64,000 bases of DNA from an uncultured Treponema sp. (GTDB lineage Bacteria; Spirochaetota; Spirochaetia; Treponematales; Treponemataceae). Position numbers and translations under genes: made by a program. The stretch covers positions 1-64,000 of the forward strand of contig CAMJNC010000001.1 of NCBI GenBank assembly GCA_946407195.1, written 5' to 3'. The notes under the pieces are model-generated. The model had not been told where the DNA came from. It ran no database searches and saw nothing but the letters and a program-made list of their open reading frames with translations. Positions within the stretch are counted from its first letter, which is position 1. Each line of letters opens with the position of its first letter. Shown here piece after piece: positions 60,885 through 64,000 of the stretch.

Positions 60885-62173
60885 ACACGTTCTCCATCTT
60901 TTCCTCTGAATATCCAGTTTCTGTCATCAAGATATAAAAAGAAGCTTCTGTAAATATTTCCATTTATATCTACAGTTTTAGTTTTTCCTTTTAACTCGAC
61001 AGATGCATCAGGGCGTAAATAGTCTCCCGTATAAATAAAATGTTTTCCCTTTGGTAATACACATTTTTCAAGCCGGTCCCAGCCCAAAAAAATGTTATTA
61101 ATAAATAAGCCCTGTCCTGGAGTGCTGATGTCTGGCACAACACCATAAGCATCTTTTCCAAACAAGTCATCTGCCAATGAATAAATTATGTTATGATACG
61201 AGTCCCATAATCCTGCCATAGAAAAATCAGGGTTAAAGAACTTTACATTTTTAATAAGCTTATTTGTTCTTGCATCGCGTAAAGAAATGTGAAAAATATT
61301 GATCTGGTCTGTTAATTGTATGCGGCCTTCAATAATGTAATCTGCATAATCATAAGTATTGTATTCTGTATTAACAAACTGAGCTAAATCTATTGTTGCA
61401 ACAGACTGAACCATCTCTGTTGTATAAAGCAGGTATGCAAAAAGTCTGCTGAACATATCATCTTCGGGTTTTATTGTTACGCCATCCTGTTCAATAAAGG
61501 TTGAAGGAATATAATCAAATTCACCATTTGACTGTCCTATAAAGGTTCTGCTTTCCAGAACAAATGGCTTTACTATTATTTTTTTCTTGTTTCCAGTTTC
61601 AAAAGTTTTATTTTCAATAATGTAACTATATTCTTCAAGCATTGCGGCAACAGCTGGCTTCATTTCTGCTAATGAAGAAATTGTTCTGATTACAGTAATT
61701 GGATATCCGTTATCAGTAAATCTATAAAAAGAAAGAATTATTACATAACCGTCACTTGATTTTAATATAAAAGGCTGACATACACCCGAAATCAAACACG
61801 GGTATCTTTCATCAGCTAAAGCATAAATAAATTCTTTTGAGTTATTAGCCTTGCCCATGGAGTATTTTCCCATAAGCCATTTATCCAGAGAAACCGGCTT
61901 CATTTTCTCTGTATCAATCATGCATCTATAAATTGTGTCCTGATACTCTACTGCAATATAACCTGGTATTACAGAAGTTGTTCCTGCCTGCAGCATTACA
62001 TAAGCGGGAACAAATTCGGAAAGAGCTTCGTATCTCTCTTGTACAGGAATATCTGCTTTTTGAGCAAACATTGCCTGATAATCCTCAACACCAGCAGCAA
62101 AAGAATTGCTTAATATAAATAGAGTAGAGAAAAAAATAATAATTTTATTCTTTATTCTGCACATTATAATCAC
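60863..62173 (-). CDS. Secreted protein of unknown function (436 aa)
   Basis: Signal peptide KIIIFFSTLFILSNSFAA; overlaps the lipoprotein gene start by 22 nt. Confidence 0.6.
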   Translation of the reverse strand: MIIMCRIKNKIIIFFSTLFILSNSFAAGVEDYQAMFAQKADIPVQERYEALSEFVPAYVMLQAGTTSVIPGYIAVEYQDTIYRCMIDTEKMKPVSLDKWLMGKYSMGKANNSKEFIYALADERYPCLISGVCQPFILKSSDGYVIILSFYRFTDNGYPITVIRTISSLAEMKPAVAAMLEEYSYIIENKTFETGNKKKIIVKPFVLESRTFIGQSNGEFDYIPSTFIEQDGVTIKPEDDMFSRLFAYLLYTTEMVQSVATIDLAQFVNTEYNTYDYADYIIEGRIQLTDQINIFHISLRDARTNKLIKNVKFFNPDFSMAGLWDSYHNIIYSLADDLFGKDAYGVVPDISTPGQGLFINNIFLGWDRLEKCVLPKGKHFIYTGDYLRPDASVELKGKTKTVDINGNIYRSFFLYLDDRNWIFRGKDGERVWKLLEK

Positions 62174-62203
62174 ACTCCTCTGCTGCCAGTATTTTGGATT
62201 AGA

Positions 62204-62632
62204 CTATGACCAGTCTGCGTTTTCGTAAACCAAAGAAATAGTTTCCTGGATTACTCCAGATTCCTGGCTTCCGAGGTCAGACATAGTCCAGCCGCATGGA
62301 ACGCAATTGTAAAGGTTGCGTCTCTGAATTTCAGAAACACCATCGCGATCCATGAATACGATTGAAACAGACTTCTGTTCCGGGTTTCCTCTTTCAACAG
62401 TCTTCCACCACTCTTTGAGCACCTTGTCACGAGGGTCTGCGTTACGTACGAGCTTTACAGTATCGTACTTAACTTTTCCGACTACTTTACGAGGATTCTT
62501 ATCCATACCGCCCATATCATCAGACACTTCGGCAGTAGCTCCAAGTCCTGAAATTGACACGAAGTTTCCGTAATCAATTCCATCTACTTCAACTTTGAAG
62601 TAAGCTTTGGTGGTTGGTAAATAATCAGCCAT
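62204..62632 (-). CDS. Tail tube protein 1 (T4 gp19-like)
   Basis: AYFKVEVDGIDYGNFVSISGLGATAEV...KEWWKTVERGNPEQKSVSIVFMDRDG...YNCVPCGW. Confidence 0.9.
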   Translation of the reverse strand: MADYLPTTKAYFKVEVDGIDYGNFVSISGLGATAEVSDDMGGMDKNPRKVVGKVKYDTVKLVRNADPRDKVLKEWWKTVERGNPEQKSVSIVFMDRDGVSEIQRRNLYNCVPCGWTMSDLGSQESGVIQETISLVYENADWS

Positions 62633-62645
62633 CTTTTTCTCCTTG

Positions 62646-62666
62646 TGATTTTATTAGATAAAATCA
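62646..62666. promoter_or_regulatory. Intercistronic hairpin between sheath 1 and tube 1
   Basis: tgatttta-ttaga-taaaatca immediately upstream of the aaggag SD of the tube gene. Confidence 0.6.
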
Positions 62667-62674
62667 AGTTTTTT

Positions 62675-63904
62675 TTATTCGTCTCCAAGAGTTTTCTGAG
62701 AAACCCTGAACACTACAAATTCAGCAGGCTTAGCAGGAGCCAAACCAATTTCAATTACAACGTATCCGGCATCAATTGATTCTGGTGGGTTCAATTCATC
62801 ATCACAACGAACATAGAATGCTTCTTCCGGAGAATCTCCAAATAAAGCTCCACTCTTCCAGATGTTGAGAAGGAATGCTGTAATATTTCTTGTAATCTTC
62901 TTCCACAAATCTCTTGTGTTAGGTTCAAATACAACCCAGTTAGTACCATTCTGAAGAGCCTGCTCTACCATACAGAACAAACGTCTTACGTTTACATAGC
63001 GCCATTCTGGATTTGAACTGATTGTGCGGGCACCCCATACTCGGATACCACGTCCAGGGAAGTCACGGATACAGTTAATACCCTTAGGGTTCAAAAGCTC
63101 CTGTTCTGCATCTGTAAGGTTATACTTCAAGCCAAGAGCAGTTTTGAACAATTCGTTGGCTGGTGCCTTATGACAACCTCTTGTTCCATCTACACGACCA
63201 TAGATACCACAAACACCTCCAGAAGGTGGCGCATAAATATTCTGGTCTGCAACCATGTCATACATCTGTACCCAAGGGAAATAGTAAGCACCCATAATCG
63301 AGTCACGAGGCATTGGCATAGTGTCAATTCCAGCTTCAAGAGTTTCAGGCGAATCGAGAACAGCAAAACGGAAACGGTTTCTTTCACAATGAGTAAGAAT
63401 TGCATCCTGAGCAGCAGGATCAGTAACACCAGGTGCACAAATAATTGAAATATCCTGTATCTCATCAAAGAGTGGTAAACCAGACTTTTTACCAACTCCT
63501 TCATCTTTTCCGATAATAAGCTTAGCAATATTATCAGGATTCTTTACTTCGTAAGGTTCGTTAGCAGCAGGATTTTCTCCTTCTTTAGCGGCAGCCTTAT
63601 CCCCTTCTTTTGCAGGAGCATCAGCTTTTTTAGGCTTTGGAGCTTCAGCTAAGTTATTGATATAACACTTTGTTCCACCGTTCTGGAAGAACTGATAAAC
63701 TCCATGTGCCAGCCATCCACCAGCATGCAAGCCACCGAACAACTTGGTGTACTGAGTCCAGTTTGTTACAAGGACAGCTTGATTTACAGGACCTTTCTCG
63801 GCAATTCCAAGAAAACCAACAATGTTTGTAGCTCCAGCCTCTATAGGCTTAGAACCACTTTCAATTTCTTCGACATAAACACCAGGTGTTTGATAGTTTG
63901 GCAT
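62675..63904 (-). CDS. Tail sheath protein 1
   Basis: MPNYQTPGVYVEEIESGSKPIEA...GIRVWGARTISSNPEWRYVNVRRLFCMVEQALQNGTNWVVFEPN. Confidence 0.92.
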   Translation of the reverse strand: MPNYQTPGVYVEEIESGSKPIEAGATNIVGFLGIAEKGPVNQAVLVTNWTQYTKLFGGLHAGGWLAHGVYQFFQNGGTKCYINNLAEAPKPKKADAPAKEGDKAAAKEGENPAANEPYEVKNPDNIAKLIIGKDEGVGKKSGLPLFDEIQDISIICAPGVTDPAAQDAILTHCERNRFRFAVLDSPETLEAGIDTMPMPRDSIMGAYYFPWVQMYDMVADQNIYAPPSGGVCGIYGRVDGTRGCHKAPANELFKTALGLKYNLTDAEQELLNPKGINCIRDFPGRGIRVWGARTISSNPEWRYVNVRRLFCMVEQALQNGTNWVVFEPNTRDLWKKITRNITAFLLNIWKSGALFGDSPEEAFYVRCDDELNPPESIDAGYVVIEIGLAPAKPAEFVVFRVSQKTLGDE

Positions 63905-63918
63905 TTATTCCTCCTTTT

Positions 63919-64000
63919 TTATCTATTGACCTGCTTAGCACTAAGGTCTTTCTTTTCAACACGTACAAAGCTTTCGCCCTTGAGAGAGTTCAGCTCGACT
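63919..64000 (-). CDS. Partial CDS running off the window edge
   Basis: Translates to ...VELNSLKGESFVRVEKKDLSAKQVNR* just upstream of sheath 1. Confidence 0.5.
   Translation of the reverse strand, partial: VELNSLKGESFVRVEKKDLSAKQVNR

Noticed and set aside
41062-64000. Interpretation as an ordinary Myoviridae-like prophage
   Set aside because: No capsid, portal, terminase, integrase or lysis genes seen; AAA+ ATPase, LysM baseplate and duplicated sheath/tube fit a CIS better, though the locus is cut at 64 kb
1-64000. Search for tRNA, rRNA and CRISPR arrays
   Set aside because: None recognised by eye; a tRNAscan/Infernal run would be needed to exclude them

Overview
The window looks like spirochete DNA, most likely Treponema-like (inferred from the FlgM-family protein, AT-rich composition and overall gene content; not verified). 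The left part (0.1-16.6 kb) is ordinary chromosome: FlgM-like, iron-containing ADH-like, SpoU/TrmH methyltransferase, HDOD protein, diacylglycerol-kinase-like, YkgJ-like, GH127-type glycosidase, MATE and EamA transporters, queuosine-precursor transporter, zinc-ribbon/SUMF1 protein, a STAS/HATPase/SpoIIE partner-switch set, PlsC and an Rpn-family nuclease. A single 13.4-kb gene follows, encoding a 4467-aa repetitive Ig-like lipoprotein, then a fused PyrK-PyrD gene with a nearby rearrangement scar. The right part (about 41-64 kb, all minus strand) is a contractile injection system (CIS) locus: two sheath genes, two tube genes, a LysM baseplate protein, a gpD-type hub, a tail protein I homologue, a Ycf46-like AAA+ ATPase and a DUF4157-type protein. 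It has an unusual set of companions: a radical-SAM activase-like gene, FHA and VWA proteins with zinc ribbons, two lipoproteins, a secreted protein and an outer-membrane beta-barrel-like protein. Downstream (33-41 kb) is a polymorphic effector array: one full-length effector with a putative immunity gene, then displaced toxin C-terminal modules and putative immunity genes. One displaced module carries a linker copy with 63 nt of perfect identity to the full-length effector gene. The most interesting hypothesis is an envelope-associated, radical-SAM-linked CIS in a diderm spirochete, with interchangeable antibacterial effector tips. All family calls are from motif recognition by eye; no searches were run.
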